A stretch of 64,000 bases of DNA from Paenibacillus silvestris (GCF_009882985.1 NZ_WTUZ01000002.1:62260-126259), one strand, 5' to 3'. Positions 44,726-54,278 are shown, counted from the first letter of the stretch. Notes: generated by a model from the letters alone, not told the origin. Numbers and translations: made by a program.

Positions 44726-45466
44726 ATGAACTTCGATAATATTGATCGTTTGAAAAAAGAATTGGATGAACTCAGACCTCTGCCTGCGGCTGCTTTGAGA
44801 AATTTGGATGAGGTTTACCGAATCGAGTGGACGTATAACTCTAATGCAATTGAAGGTAATACACTGACTCTTCTGGAAACTAAACTTGTTCTTGAAGAAG
44901 GATTAACCATAGGCGGTAAAAAGTTACGGGAGCACTTTGAGGTTGTTAACCATTCAGAGGCGATATATTATGTGCAAGATGTTGTACATAGGAATATAGA
45001 ATTGACTGAGTATGTCGTTAAATCTATTCATCAATTAGTGCTTAAAAATATTGAAGATGAGAACGCTGGCCGATATCGGATGATTAACGTTTTAATATCA
45101 GGCTCACAGCATGTCCCTCCGCACTTTACCGTGCTTTCCAGTAAGATGGAGCACCTAATGGAGTGGTACAATGATCATAAAGATACTATACATCCCGTTG
45201 AACTAGCTGCAGAGTTTCACTTCCGATTTGTTTATATTCATCCTTTTTCTGATGGTAATGGACGTACAGCGAGACTACTAATGAATTTAATTTTAATGAA
45301 ATTCGGATTTCCTCCTGCCATAGTGAAAGCAGCAAATAACGATCGTTTAAAATACTATGAGACTTTAGAAATAGCTAGCATAAATACAAATCTACAACCA
45401 TTCGTGCAATTAATTGCTGGGTGTGTAGAAGAGAGCTTGCAGAGATACATTGGTGCGGTCAAATGA
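44726..45466 (+). CDS. Fic-domain AMP-transferase-like protein
   Basis: A 246-residue Fic protein. The active-site motif HPFSDGNGRTARLL lies near residue 172 and matches the HxFx(D/E)GNGRxxR consensus, so AMP transfer from ATP to a target hydroxyl is expected. An N-terminal helix with SNAIEGN near residue 38 matches the (S/T)xxxE(G/N) inhibitory motif, which places it in the autoinhibited (class II-like) group. No separate antitoxin is needed in that class. GCAGGAGGGG precedes the ATG. It is followed 17 bases later by a DUF1801 gene. Confidence 0.9.
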   Translation: MNFDNIDRLKKELDELRPLPAAALRNLDEVYRIEWTYNSNAIEGNTLTLLETKLVLEEGLTIGGKKLREHFEVVNHSEAIYYVQDVVHRNIELTEYVVKSIHQLVLKNIEDENAGRYRMINVLISGSQHVPPHFTVLSSKMEHLMEWYNDHKDTIHPVELAAEFHFRFVYIHPFSDGNGRTARLLMNLILMKFGFPPAIVKAANNDRLKYYETLEIASINTNLQPFVQLIAGCVEESLQRYIGAVK

Positions 45467-45483
45467 CCTAAAAAGGAGAACCC

Positions 45484-45864
45484 ATGAAAGAAAAAATCTC
45501 ATACACATCTATCGATGAGTACATCGCTGCCTTTCCACCAGAGATTCAGGAGATCCTCCAGAAGTTAAGAGAAGTGATCAAAGAGTCAGCCCCAGACGCC
45601 AAAGAAAGGATCAGTTATGCGATGCCTACATTTGAGCAGCATGGGAATTTGGTGCATTTTGCAGCTTTTAAAAATCATATCGGATTTTACCCTGCACCGG
45701 ATGGAATTAATCAATTTCAAGATGAGGTAGCAGAGTACCATGCGTCAAAAGGAACTTTGCAATTTCCACTTGGAAAGCCGATACCTTATGAGTTGATCAG
45801 CCGGATTGTGAAGTATAGGGTTGCTCGGAATTTGGAAAAGGCGAAGAGTGGGAAAAAGAAGTGA
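45484..45864 (+). CDS. DUF1801 (YdhG/Fra-like) protein
   Basis: A 126-residue soluble protein of the DUF1801 family: TSIDEYIAAFPPEIQEILQKL, KESAPDAKERISYAMPTFE, and FAAFKNHIGFYPAP, then a basic tail. In B. subtilis, the related YdhG/Fra is described as a frataxin-like iron chaperone. Whether this member has that role is not certain, since the family is broad. AAAGGAG lies before the ATG, 17 bases after the Fic gene; a terminator closes the unit. Confidence 0.87.
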   Translation: MKEKISYTSIDEYIAAFPPEIQEILQKLREVIKESAPDAKERISYAMPTFEQHGNLVHFAAFKNHIGFYPAPDGINQFQDEVAEYHASKGTLQFPLGKPIPYELISRIVKYRVARNLEKAKSGKKK

Positions 45865-45909
45865 ATGGTTTTATTAGTTTAAAATAAATAATTCATGTAT
45901 TGAACTAAG

Positions 45910-45938
45910 AAGTCGCACAGGGATGTGCGGCTTTATTT
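45910..45938 (+). terminator. Terminator after the DUF1801 gene
   Basis: AAGTCGCAC/GTGCGGCTT stem with a 6-nt loop and a T-rich tail. Confidence 0.82.
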
Positions 45939-46112
45939 AGTTTGTACTAATATTAATCAAAATTTTATGAATTTAGACAAAAAACTACAATTAAATTCGT
46001 TTTGATTTAGTATACTTCAATAGAATGTGATGCCCAAATGGAAGTGAGGATAACGAGATAATATAGATTTGAACTATTTTTCCTAAGATAAATTAAGAGG
46101 AGTGTTAAGAGT

Positions 46113-49100
46113 ATGTCGCATAGATTAGTACTATTTATTAGTAAGGTTTCATTGTTTGTTATCATGGGACTAATGATTTTTCCGATTATTTCAAACGCTT
46201 TAAACGTATATGTTCCCTCTTCAATTACATATAATCCTGCTACAGGAAGAGTTACTGGAACAGTGTATTCCTACGAATCGCAAATTCGTGTTGACTTTCG
46301 AAATCGATTCGGTGGTCTGTTAAACACGGTTGGAACATACTCACCAGATAGTGTCGTGAATGGTTACGAGCCTACTATGAAAATTAACCAGTTTAATATT
46401 GATGCTATAACGGGTACAAATTATAACCCACAAACTATTAACATTGAAACAAAAACTTACAATGATTTTGATAAAATCTCAGAAGCATCAGGTATATATA
46501 GCTACTTTGGTGAAAGTGGCATATTAAAAAATTTTGTAATAGGTTTACCTGAAACCATGTATACGGGTGTCAACAATGTTCCATTCACACAATATATAGG
46601 AGGCAGTACAGCTTATTACGGAAATCCATTTCAAAAAGAAGGATATACCTACATGGGAGGTTTTGATATTAAACCCTGCCAAATAACTTCCTCTAACCCC
46701 GCTATTGCTAGTATTAGTGATTATGGTCAAATTACAACGAGAGCTCCTGGAAGTACGATAATTACAGCCGTGTGTAATGGGATCAGTCGTTCTCAAGATA
46801 TTAAGGTCATGGAAGGATCATACAAAGGCTTGACCATGCCGTTTCCATTCGACGTATACGTGAAAGGGTATGATAACAACTATTTCATGGTCAACGCTTA
46901 TGATCAAAATGGAGTTCCCCAAGATGTAACTCAATATGCTTCTTATTCGTATTCGAAGAACTCGATTCTTAGCATTGATCCGGCTAATCATAAAGCTATT
47001 GCTACGGCTGAGGGCTATACAGTAATAACAGCTACTTATAAGGATTTAACCGCTTCTACACCCGTTATGGTGGTTGGAAACAGTGATCCTAATATTGCTT
47101 ATACCGCTTACTCAACGAATACTCAGGCCACATTGATGAATAAAAACTTCGATGCAGGAACGACTATTCGTCCTGAACTATTAGCGTATAAGCTTGATAA
47201 ACAGGCGTATACAGATGTTACAAGTGAAGCAATTTTTGTTTTGGAAGATGATAATAAAGGAGTTGTTAACCGAGATCACTCCATCACGTTAACTACTTCA
47301 GGACCAATAACAATCATTGCAATTTATAAGAATCATTATGAAAAGTTATATGTAAATCCACTTAAACTCACTTCTGTTAAGTTCAGTGCGGATCGGTACA
47401 CCGTAAATGCAGGTGAGAACCTTGACACCGTTCTACTGGCAACTTATTCGGATATGACAAAAAAAGATGTTACAAATGCTGCACACTACACCACATCAAA
47501 TCCTAATGTGGTAAAAATTAATCAGAATGGTGTCATAACAGGGAATAAGCCTGGTATTGCTCAAATCGCAGCTGTCTACCTTTCGAATGATGGAGGATTT
47601 TATACAAATACTGAAGTGGAAGTTCGTCCGGCTCCAGGGCCAGTTGATACCGTGTCTCCAGAATGGCCAGCTAACACGACTACAAGTGCGACAGACATCA
47701 CTTCAAGCAGCGCTACCTTACATTGGACTGCAGGAACTGATAACGTTGGTATCACAGGTTATAAGTTGTACACAGTAAGCAATAGTACGTATAGTGAGTT
47801 GGTTTCAATATCAGGCACGACAACTCGCTATAATTTAACTAAATTAAGTTCGAATACGGATTACAGGTATGCGCTTAAGGCTGTTGATGCAGCAGGAAAT
47901 ACAAGCGAATATAGTCCATTTATAGATATCCATACCTCTGCCAGTGTAGGCGGTGGAGGTGGCGGCGGCGGAGGCCCAACAGGCCCAACCGAATCCTTCA
48001 AGTGGGAAATCGTCAACAAAAATGGCGCAATCCGTGTCACTTCGAGCATCACGCCAGATCAGCTTAAGAAGCTAGTAGAAGATCAAACCAAATCAGGTAA
48101 CAATGAAATTCCTATCGATTTAAAGACAAGTGCTGATGGCTACGACTTCCAGATGAATGCTGGCCAAATCAATGAGATTACGAATAAGCAAGAAGACGCT
48201 ATTTTAGTTTTCAATACAACCGTAGGGACAGCGAGAATCCCTTTTGATGTGTTGCAAGAAGCATTGAAAGCTAACGGCGGAAAAGACTGGATGAATCTTA
48301 GAATTAGCGTTGATAAGCTCCCACTAGCTGACCAACAGAATCTGCAGAAAATGATTGCTTCAAATGGGGGAGAGAGCGTAGGTCAAGCTCTATCCTATGA
48401 ACTTTCGCTTCTGAACGACAGCAATAGCCTGATTACTACCATTGATTCCTTTTCTGAATTTGTTGGGCATGTGATTCTTTTGCCAAAAGATTTCAAATTA
48501 AACCCTGGTGAGAAGTTAAACGGAGCTGTATGGGATCCTGCATCGAGAACGTTGATTTCCGTGCCCATGACCGTGACTTTGGATAAGGACGGTAAGCCGG
48601 CATCCGCAACACTTTGGAAGAAAGGGAACTCCATCTATACGGTTTATAAATCGCAAAAGCAGTTCGCCGATGTAAAAGAGGACTATTTTGCCAAAGATGA
48701 CATTGAGACTTTAGCGGCTAGCAACGTGATTCAAGGCTTTGAAGATGGGTCCTTCCGCGCTGACGCGAGTGTAACCCGTGCGGAGTTTGCGACACTTTTA
48801 GTTAGAGGCTTGGGTATGAAGATAGTTAGTAGCATAGATAAAGGATTTTCAGACGTGAGCGATGCAGATTGGTTTAGTCAAGCAGTCTATACGGCAGTAG
48901 GCGCGGGTCTCATTAGTGGGTATGAGGATGAAACCTTCCGTCCAGCGCAAAGTATTACGCATCAAGAAGCGATTACGATGATTAGCAATGCGCTGAAATT
49001 CATTAATGCTGCTACGAAATTAAATGATTCAGAGCGAGCTCGATATGCACAGCGCATGAGTGAATTGTCTTTGCAGGTTGATGAGTGGGCAAGCGATGCT

Positions 49101-49235
49101 GTCGCTATGGCTCTGAAACGTAATATTTTGAATGCAAGCAATGGATTCTCTTTTGAAAAGGATGCCAAGACTACGCGTGGGCAGACCGCTCTATTGATTA
49201 ATAAGCTGCTTCAGAATGCGGCTTGGCCAAAGTAA
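46113..49235 (+). CDS. Secreted SLH protein with Ig-like and fibronectin type III domains
   Basis: A 1040-residue exported protein. Residues 1-30 are a signal peptide (LFVIMGLMIFPIISNAL). Bacterial Ig-like (BIG2) repeats follow: SSNPAIASISDYGQITTRAPG near 190, SIDPANHKAIATAEGYTVI near 290, and TSNPNVVKINQNGVITGNKPG near 460. A fibronectin type III domain lies at about 510-610 (SATLHWTAGTDNVGITGYKL). A polyglycine linker precedes a 200-residue domain, then three SLH domains (FADVKEDYFAKDDIETLAA near 850, to the end). It should be anchored in the wall as an S-layer-associated or adhesive protein. It resembles the other SLH protein only at the C-terminus. Confidence 0.88.
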   Translation: MSHRLVLFISKVSLFVIMGLMIFPIISNALNVYVPSSITYNPATGRVTGTVYSYESQIRVDFRNRFGGLLNTVGTYSPDSVVNGYEPTMKINQFNIDAITGTNYNPQTINIETKTYNDFDKISEASGIYSYFGESGILKNFVIGLPETMYTGVNNVPFTQYIGGSTAYYGNPFQKEGYTYMGGFDIKPCQITSSNPAIASISDYGQITTRAPGSTIITAVCNGISRSQDIKVMEGSYKGLTMPFPFDVYVKGYDNNYFMVNAYDQNGVPQDVTQYASYSYSKNSILSIDPANHKAIATAEGYTVITATYKDLTASTPVMVVGNSDPNIAYTAYSTNTQATLMNKNFDAGTTIRPELLAYKLDKQAYTDVTSEAIFVLEDDNKGVVNRDHSITLTTSGPITIIAIYKNHYEKLYVNPLKLTSVKFSADRYTVNAGENLDTVLLATYSDMTKKDVTNAAHYTTSNPNVVKINQNGVITGNKPGIAQIAAVYLSNDGGFYTNTEVEVRPAPGPVDTVSPEWPANTTTSATDITSSSATLHWTAGTDNVGITGYKLYTVSNSTYSELVSISGTTTRYNLTKLSSNTDYRYALKAVDAAGNTSEYSPFIDIHTSASVGGGGGGGGGPTGPTESFKWEIVNKNGAIRVTSSITPDQLKKLVEDQTKSGNNEIPIDLKTSADGYDFQMNAGQINEITNKQEDAILVFNTTVGTARIPFDVLQEALKANGGKDWMNLRISVDKLPLADQQNLQKMIASNGGESVGQALSYELSLLNDSNSLITTIDSFSEFVGHVILLPKDFKLNPGEKLNGAVWDPASRTLISVPMTVTLDKDGKPASATLWKKGNSIYTVYKSQKQFADVKEDYFAKDDIETLAASNVIQGFEDGSFRADASVTRAEFATLLVRGLGMKIVSSIDKGFSDVSDADWFSQAVYTAVGAGLISGYEDETFRPAQSITHQEAITMISNALKFINAATKLNDSERARYAQRMSELSLQVDEWASDAVAMALKRNILNASNGFSFEKDAKTTRGQTALLINKLLQNAAWPK

Positions 49236-49285
49236 TGAACATATTTGTCTCATTCATCGCATATCCATTAACAAAAGCATAAAAC

Positions 49286-49344
49286 AGGCAAAGGTGCCTC
49301 AGGTCCAAGAACGTCGAGCGTTCTCCGAACCGAGGCATCTTTTT
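49286..49344 (+). promoter_or_regulatory. Terminator overlapped by ANTAR-type hexaloop hairpin (eut leader)
   Basis: The terminator pairs GGTGCCTC at 49293-49300 with GAGGCATC at 49332-49339, includes an inner GAACG/CGTTC hairpin, and ends in TTTTT. A second hairpin, AGGC-AAAGGT-GCCT at 49286-49299, uses the same GCCT, so the two are mutually exclusive. Its 6-nt loop has A at position 1 and G at position 4, the feature recognised by ANTAR antiterminators such as EutV. I could not find the usual first hairpin of the pair. Confidence 0.65.
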
Positions 49345-49376
49345 GCTTTCATCACTGAAGCGAAGAGGTGAAAGGG

Positions 49377-50045
49377 GTGGCCCCTCACGTAAACGCACAA
49401 CCGATACGCGCCGTACCGCTCGCCGTCCGGATCATCCCGAACGTCGACGCCGGGCTCGCGCAGCAGCTAGAGCTGAAGCCGGGCATCCGCAGCCTCGGCC
49501 TACTTACTTCTTCCATCGACGATGTAGGTTACACCGCAATCGATGAAGCAACGAAGAACGCAGCGGTAGAGGTAGTGTATGCCCGCTCGTTCTATGCAGG
49601 ATCAGGACATGCGTCGGGGCCGCTGTCCGGCGAATTTATCGGCATCATCGGCGGCGCCTCGCCGGACGAAGTGCGAAGCGGGCTGGATGCCGCTATCCAA
49701 GTGATGCAGACCGGCGCTTGCTTCTACGCGCTGAATGCCGACGCCACACATGCGTATTATGCGCATGTCATTTCCCGCACGGGTTCGTACCTCTCCAAGG
49801 AAGCGGGAGTCCAAGAAGGAGAACCGCTTGCTTACTTAATCGCTCCTCCGTTAGAAGCCATCTACAGCCTGGATGCGGCACTTAAAGCCGCTGATGTGCG
49901 CTTGTGCAAATTCTACGGCCCTCCGACGGAGACGAATTTTGCGGGAGGATTACTGACAGGCAGCCAATCGGCTTGTGCGGCAGCGGCAGAAGCTTTTGCG
50001 GAGGCCGTTCAAACTATCGCTAGAGATCCGAAAAAAATAGGCTAG
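49377..50045 (+). CDS. eutL: Microcompartment shell protein EutL
   Basis: A protein of about 222 residues with two permuted BMC domains, forming the trimeric EutL tile with a gated pore. It aligns by eye with E. coli EutL: IRSLGLLTSSIDDVGYTAIDEAT, VVYARSFYAGSGHASGP, HVISRTGSYLSKEAGV, PLAYLIAPPLEAIYSLDAAL, ETNFAGGLLTGSQSACAAA. GTG 49377 is the likelier start, since AGAGGTG lies 6 bases before it; GTG 49368 is also possible. First gene of the eut operon, behind the regulated terminator. Confidence 0.93.
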   Translation: MAPHVNAQPIRAVPLAVRIIPNVDAGLAQQLELKPGIRSLGLLTSSIDDVGYTAIDEATKNAAVEVVYARSFYAGSGHASGPLSGEFIGIIGGASPDEVRSGLDAAIQVMQTGACFYALNADATHAYYAHVISRTGSYLSKEAGVQEGEPLAYLIAPPLEAIYSLDAALKAADVRLCKFYGPPTETNFAGGLLTGSQSACAAAAEAFAEAVQTIARDPKKIG

Positions 50046-50064
50046 CAGGAGGCAGGTGTCTGAA

Positions 50065-50568
50065 ATGATGGAACAAAAGCTAGCCTTGGGCATGATCGAA
50101 ACCTACGGCTTGCCGGCATTGATTGCCGCCGCCGATGCTGCAGCGAAAACGGCGGATGTGAAGGTCACGATGTACGAGAAAGTGGATGCCGGCATCGTAA
50201 CGGTTTATATCTGGGGCGATGTGGCAGCAGTCAAAGCGGCTGTAGACGCTGGCGCAGAAGAAGCGAAGCGGGTGGGTAAGCTGCTCGGCGTACAAGTGAT
50301 TCCGCGTCCTGATCCTTCCGTCTACAAGATGCTGCAGAGTGCCCAAGAGAAGGAGCAAGCCGTACGATCAGCACCAGAAGCACCCAAGCAGGAAGCGCCC
50401 CCTGCCACCAAGAACTGGAGCAAAATGACGGTCGCCCAGCTCAGAGAGCTCGCCCAAAGCATGCCAAAGTTCCCTCTGGCCGGACGAGATATTCAGCTGG
50501 TTAGCAAAGCGGAGCTTGTCCGACTCTTCACGGAGCTGCCCTCTGAAGGAGGAGGTCCGCCGACATGA
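50065..50568 (+). CDS. eutK: Microcompartment shell protein with C-terminal extension (EutK-like)
   Basis: A protein of about 167 residues. Residues 4-90 are a BMC domain (ALGMIETYGLPALIAAADAAAKTADV and GDVAAVKAAVDAGAEEAKRVG), which forms shell hexamers. A Pro/Ala/Glu linker leads to a 40-residue helical extension (WSKMTVAQLRELAQSMPKF) that resembles a small SAP/Rho-N-like or winged module; EutK of enteric bacteria has a comparable C-terminal nucleic-acid-binding-type domain. GGAGGCAGG before ATG 50065 is the likely site; GTG 50056 is too close to it. It overlaps eutE by four bases. Confidence 0.85.
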   Translation: MMEQKLALGMIETYGLPALIAAADAAAKTADVKVTMYEKVDAGIVTVYIWGDVAAVKAAVDAGAEEAKRVGKLLGVQVIPRPDPSVYKMLQSAQEKEQAVRSAPEAPKQEAPPATKNWSKMTVAQLRELAQSMPKFPLAGRDIQLVSKAELVRLFTELPSEGGGPPT

Positions 50569-52070
50569 AGCTGGACAGCGATTTGCAAGCCATACAGGAG
50601 GTCCGCAACTGCCTTCAAGAAGCGAAGGCAGCTCAGAAGCTTCTGGAAAAAATGACGCAGCCACAAATCGATGCGATCGTATTCGCCATGGCGGAAGCGG
50701 CGGAGCAGCACGCTGAGCGGCTCGGCGCTATGGCTGTCCACGAGACGGGCTTCGGGAAAGTCGCCGATAAAAAGGCGAAGAATTTGTTCGTCGCGCGGGA
50801 CATTTATGCAGCGATAAAGGACATGCAAACGGTTGGAATCATCCGCAAGGACAACGCCAAGCAGGTCTGGGAAATCGCCCAGCCCGTCGGAACCATTGCA
50901 GCAATCATTCCCTCAACGAACCCGACTTCTACGGTGCTGTTCAAATGCCTGATCGCGCTGAAAGCACGCAACGCGATTGTGATCTCCCCGCACCCGTCAG
51001 CGCTTCGCTGCTCGCAAGAGTCAGCCGCCGTCATGCGGGTTGCGGCAGAGAGTGCGGGAGCCCCGCCGGGGCTCATTCATTGCCTCTCGCATCCTTCTTT
51101 GGAGGCTAGCGGGGAGCTCATGCGGCACCAGCTGACGGATCTCATCTTGGCTACAGGCGGAACCGCCATGGTGAAGGCCGCCTACAGCTCCGGCAAACCC
51201 GCCTATGGTGTCGGGCCTGGCAATGTGCCAGTGTACATCCACCAGAGTGCTAACATCCCAAATACGGTGAGCCACATTTTGCAGAGTAAAACCTTCGACT
51301 ACGGCACGATCTGCGCTTCAGAGCAAGCACTTGTGGTGGATCAATCTATCAAACCACGCCTAATTCAAGAATTACAGCGACAAGGCGCCTATTTCCTCAA
51401 CGAGCAGGATAAACAAAAGGTCTCCTCTCTCCTCACCGTAGCGAAGGGAATGAATCCGCAAGTAGTCGGCCGATCACCGCAGGCCATTGCGAGCAAAGCG
51501 GGTATCACCGTCCCGGATAGTGCGCAAATTTTGATCGCGGAAGAGTCGGAGGTCGGGCACAACTACCCTTTTTCCATGGAGAAGCTATGTCCAGTCCTTG
51601 CCTTATACACGGTGAACGACTGGCAGGAAGGCTGCCAAACTTGCATTGAGCTGTTAACACTCGGCGGCTTAGGCCATACGCTCGGCATTCATGCTGAGGA
51701 TCAATCGGTTATCGAAGCTTTCGGACTGGAAAAGCCGGCATCACGCATTGTCGTCAACACGGGAACAACGTTCGGCGGTATTGGTGCTACGACTGGGATT
51801 TTCCCCTCCATGACACTCGGGTGTGGAACTTTCGGTAATAACATTACATCGGATAATATTGGGCCGCAGCATTTGCTGAACATCAAGCGGGTTGCTTTTG
51901 GTATTAAAGAAATGCCCGTGCCTAAGGAGCCTGTGACGACGAATACTGACCCTAACCATGTCGCGAGCCAAGTGGCGGATAGCCTAATCAAAGCGAATCA
52001 GCTCGGCATTACGCGCGAGGAAGTGGCTCAGATCATCAGAAAGGTCCTTACCGATATGCAATTGTCTTAA
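50565..52070 (+). CDS. eutE: CoA-acylating acetaldehyde dehydrogenase
   Basis: A 501-residue enzyme (EutE/PduP family) that turns acetaldehyde, CoA and NAD+ into acetyl-CoA inside the microcompartment. The catalytic Cys lies in FDYGTICASEQALVV near residue 250; the nucleotide-binding site includes AIIPSTNPTSTVLFK near 108 and ATGGTAMVKAAYSSG near 196. The N-terminal 30 residues form an amphipathic helix (LQAIQEVRNCLQEAKAAQKL), like the encapsulation peptides of lumen enzymes. AAGGAGGAGG precedes the ATG, and it overlaps the shell gene upstream. Confidence 0.92.
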   Translation: MKLDSDLQAIQEVRNCLQEAKAAQKLLEKMTQPQIDAIVFAMAEAAEQHAERLGAMAVHETGFGKVADKKAKNLFVARDIYAAIKDMQTVGIIRKDNAKQVWEIAQPVGTIAAIIPSTNPTSTVLFKCLIALKARNAIVISPHPSALRCSQESAAVMRVAAESAGAPPGLIHCLSHPSLEASGELMRHQLTDLILATGGTAMVKAAYSSGKPAYGVGPGNVPVYIHQSANIPNTVSHILQSKTFDYGTICASEQALVVDQSIKPRLIQELQRQGAYFLNEQDKQKVSSLLTVAKGMNPQVVGRSPQAIASKAGITVPDSAQILIAEESEVGHNYPFSMEKLCPVLALYTVNDWQEGCQTCIELLTLGGLGHTLGIHAEDQSVIEAFGLEKPASRIVVNTGTTFGGIGATTGIFPSMTLGCGTFGNNITSDNIGPQHLLNIKRVAFGIKEMPVPKEPVTTNTDPNHVASQVADSLIKANQLGITREEVAQIIRKVLTDMQLS

Positions 52071-52088
52071 TCCAAGGAGGAGAGCGCA

Positions 52089-52376
52089 ATGGCAGGTGAA
52101 TTGGCCGCATTAGGTTTAGTGGAAACGAGAGGTTTGGTAGGTTCAATTGAAGCAGCGGATGCGATGGTGAAGGCGGCGAATGTCAGATTGGTGGGGAAAG
52201 TGCATGTAGGCGGCGGGCTGGTGACCGTGATGGTCAGGGGAGATGTTGGTGCCGTCAAAGCAGCCACGGATGCAGGGGCAGCAGCTGCGGAGAAGGTGGG
52301 AGAGCTGGTTTCGGTGCATGTGATTCCCCGTCCGCACTCAGACATTGAGTTCATTCTTCCTAAGCTTGAAGGGTAA
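52089..52376 (+). CDS. eutM: Microcompartment shell protein EutM/PduA
   Basis: A 95-residue single BMC-domain protein that forms the hexameric tiles of the shell. It has [40 protein letters not shown], and [12 protein letters not shown]. Typical length and no extension. CAAGGAGGAG precedes the ATG. Tightly linked to eutE and pduL. Confidence 0.93.
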   Translation: MAGELAALGLVETRGLVGSIEAADAMVKAANVRLVGKVHVGGGLVTVMVRGDVGAVKAATDAGAAAAEKVGELVSVHVIPRPHSDIEFILPKLEG

Positions 52377-52379
52377 AAT

Positions 52380-53141
52380 ATGGCTCTCATTACGGAAACG
52401 TATCTGCGCGCACAACTGATCAAAGGGTTGGCCAACCCTTTCCCAGTCACAGAGGGGGATAAGCTGACCCCGGCAGCCGCCGATTTCCTGAAGGAGCGCG
52501 GAATTCCTTTGCTGCGTGTGGCACCCGTACCATCCGGACCTTCGTCTATGCAGTTCATCCCTGTTGGAGTATCCAATAGGCACGTGCACCTCGCACCAGA
52601 TCACATCGAGGCGCTGTTCGGCAAGGGTTACAAGCTGACGCCATTGCGCGAACTCTCCCAGAAGGGGCAATTTGCTGCTCGTGAAACCGTGACACTCAAA
52701 GGTCCGCACGGCAGCCTTTCTAACGTCCGCATTCTTGGCCCTTCACGTGGCGTGACGCAAGTGGAGATTTCGCGCACAGACGGATTCGAGCTTGGCGTTC
52801 ATCCGCCGATTCGTCTCTCCGGCGATCTTGCAGGCACACCAGGAATTACCCTGGTGGGGACTGTAGGAACGGTCGTTTTATCCCAAGGGCTGATTATAGC
52901 CAAAAATCACGTGCATGCATCCCCGGATGAAGCCCAGTCTATGCGCCTGAATCACGGGGACCACATTTTGCTGCAAGCGATGGGGGAGCGGCCGCTTATT
53001 TTTGCCGATGTGATCGTGAGGGTGAGCCCGAAGTATTCACTGGATTTCCATATTGATCGAGATGAGGCGAATGCAGCTCATGTAAGTACAGGCGATACGG
53101 TTCAGATCATCCATAAGAATGCTGAAGGGAGGCTGCGCTAG
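52380..53141 (+). CDS. pduL: Phosphate propanoyl/acetyltransferase PduL
   Basis: A 253-residue phosphotransacylase that makes acetyl-phosphate from acetyl-CoA and recycles CoA in the compartment. Zinc-binding signatures are present: VSNRHVHLAPDHIEALFG and IAKNHVHASPDEAQSMRLNH. The first 45 residues (ITETYLRAQLIKGLANPF) are an encapsulation-like extension. It replaces EutD, which is not in the window. Starts 3 bases after eutM. Confidence 0.92.
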   Translation: MALITETYLRAQLIKGLANPFPVTEGDKLTPAAADFLKERGIPLLRVAPVPSGPSSMQFIPVGVSNRHVHLAPDHIEALFGKGYKLTPLRELSQKGQFAARETVTLKGPHGSLSNVRILGPSRGVTQVEISRTDGFELGVHPPIRLSGDLAGTPGITLVGTVGTVVLSQGLIIAKNHVHASPDEAQSMRLNHGDHILLQAMGERPLIFADVIVRVSPKYSLDFHIDRDEANAAHVSTGDTVQIIHKNAEGRLR

Positions 53142-53969
53142 GTGGAGATCAAGCAAATGGTCGAGGCGATCGTTCGTGAGATGTTGAGCCAGCAGGTTAA
53201 AAGGCCGAAGGTGCTCTACCTGTTTTATGACAGCACCTCGCATGAGGCCTTCACTGATCATTTTATAGCATTAAATATTCACGGCATTGACCATGATCTA
53301 ATGTTCCTGGACGGCGAAGCCTCCTGCTGGCTCGGCAAGCACAAGATTGAATGCGGAGGAAGAGGCCGTACAATTGCCTCTGATGAGTTCGCTCCCGCCC
53401 CCATTGAGGTGCCGCTTGCGTACGAAGGCGTCGTGATTCCAGAAATCGATCTGGATAATGCGGCCAGAGCAGCCCTTGGTATGAAAGGGACGATCGTCTC
53501 GGAGATCATTTTTTCTACGCTGGTTCAAAATAAATTTGTCCTCATCGGTGAGGATATCTCAGGATTGAAAAAGGCGGACCGCCGGACGCTCCAAGCGCTG
53601 ACACTGCCAACCGCGTATCGCAATCTTTTTGATTATTACAAAATGGAGCTCCAAATGTACGGCGTCGAGTTCGCCCCCACCAAAGAACTTGCCGAAAAAG
53701 TCGTGGGCAAAATTCGTAATGAAAAAGCTGAGGCTGATCTCAAAGCCGAGCTTGAGCCTTCCCTACCTGGGAAATCTGAAATTTCTGCGCAACCAACATC
53801 AGCCCTCGTCTACGAAGGAAAGCTAATCTCCGCAGAATGGGTCACACGGGAGATCCGAAATCTTTCATTCCGCTCCCTGCAAATTAGCAGCCAAACAATC
53901 ATCTCCGCACTAGCGCACGACATGCTGAAGGATAGAGGCATCACAATCGAATATATAGCCGAAAGGTGA
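53142..53969 (+). CDS. Ethanolamine-operon protein of unknown function
   Basis: A 275-residue soluble protein encoded inside the operon; GTG start directly abuts the pduL stop, with GAGG before it. It begins with a helix (EIKQMVEAIVREMLSQQ), the kind of N-terminal sequence that targets cargo to the shell interior, then has a Rossmann-like KVLYLFYDSTSHEAFTDHF stretch and PEIDLDNAARAALGMKGTIVSEIIF. The latter resembles flavoprotein-like proteins found in Firmicutes eut loci. I do not recognise a characterised homologue. Cofactor and role are open. Confidence 0.75.
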   Translation: MEIKQMVEAIVREMLSQQVKRPKVLYLFYDSTSHEAFTDHFIALNIHGIDHDLMFLDGEASCWLGKHKIECGGRGRTIASDEFAPAPIEVPLAYEGVVIPEIDLDNAARAALGMKGTIVSEIIFSTLVQNKFVLIGEDISGLKKADRRTLQALTLPTAYRNLFDYYKMELQMYGVEFAPTKELAEKVVGKIRNEKAEADLKAELEPSLPGKSEISAQPTSALVYEGKLISAEWVTREIRNLSFRSLQISSQTIISALAHDMLKDRGITIEYIAER

Positions 53970-53975
53970 GGTCTT

Positions 53976-54278
53976 ATGTTTTACGGTAAAGTCATTGGCA
54001 GTGTATGGGCTACGCAAAAGGAAACAGGTATGGATAACTTAAAGCTGCTCGTGATCCAGCCGATGGATTTCAATGGCAACGAAGCGGGCACGCCGATAAT
54101 TGCCGCAGACCGCATTGGAGCAGGTGTTGGCGAACGTGTGATCGTCTCCCGAGGCAGTCCAGCCCGAACCTTGTTTACGGATAAAATGGTACCCATCGAT
54201 GCCATGATCGTCGGCATTGTCGATAGCTTCGAGGTCACGAAGGAAGCCGAGGAGGAAGCATGGAAGAGCAGAAGATGA
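53976..54278 (+). CDS. eutN: Microcompartment vertex protein EutN
   Basis: A 100-residue EutN/CcmL-family protein that forms the pentamers closing shell vertices. [25 protein letters not shown] at the start and [23 protein letters not shown] in the middle are family hallmarks. AGGTGAGG precedes the ATG. Its end overlaps eutS. Confidence 0.93.
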   Translation: MFYGKVIGSVWATQKETGMDNLKLLVIQPMDFNGNEAGTPIIAADRIGAGVGERVIVSRGSPARTLFTDKMVPIDAMIVGIVDSFEVTKEAEEEAWKSRR

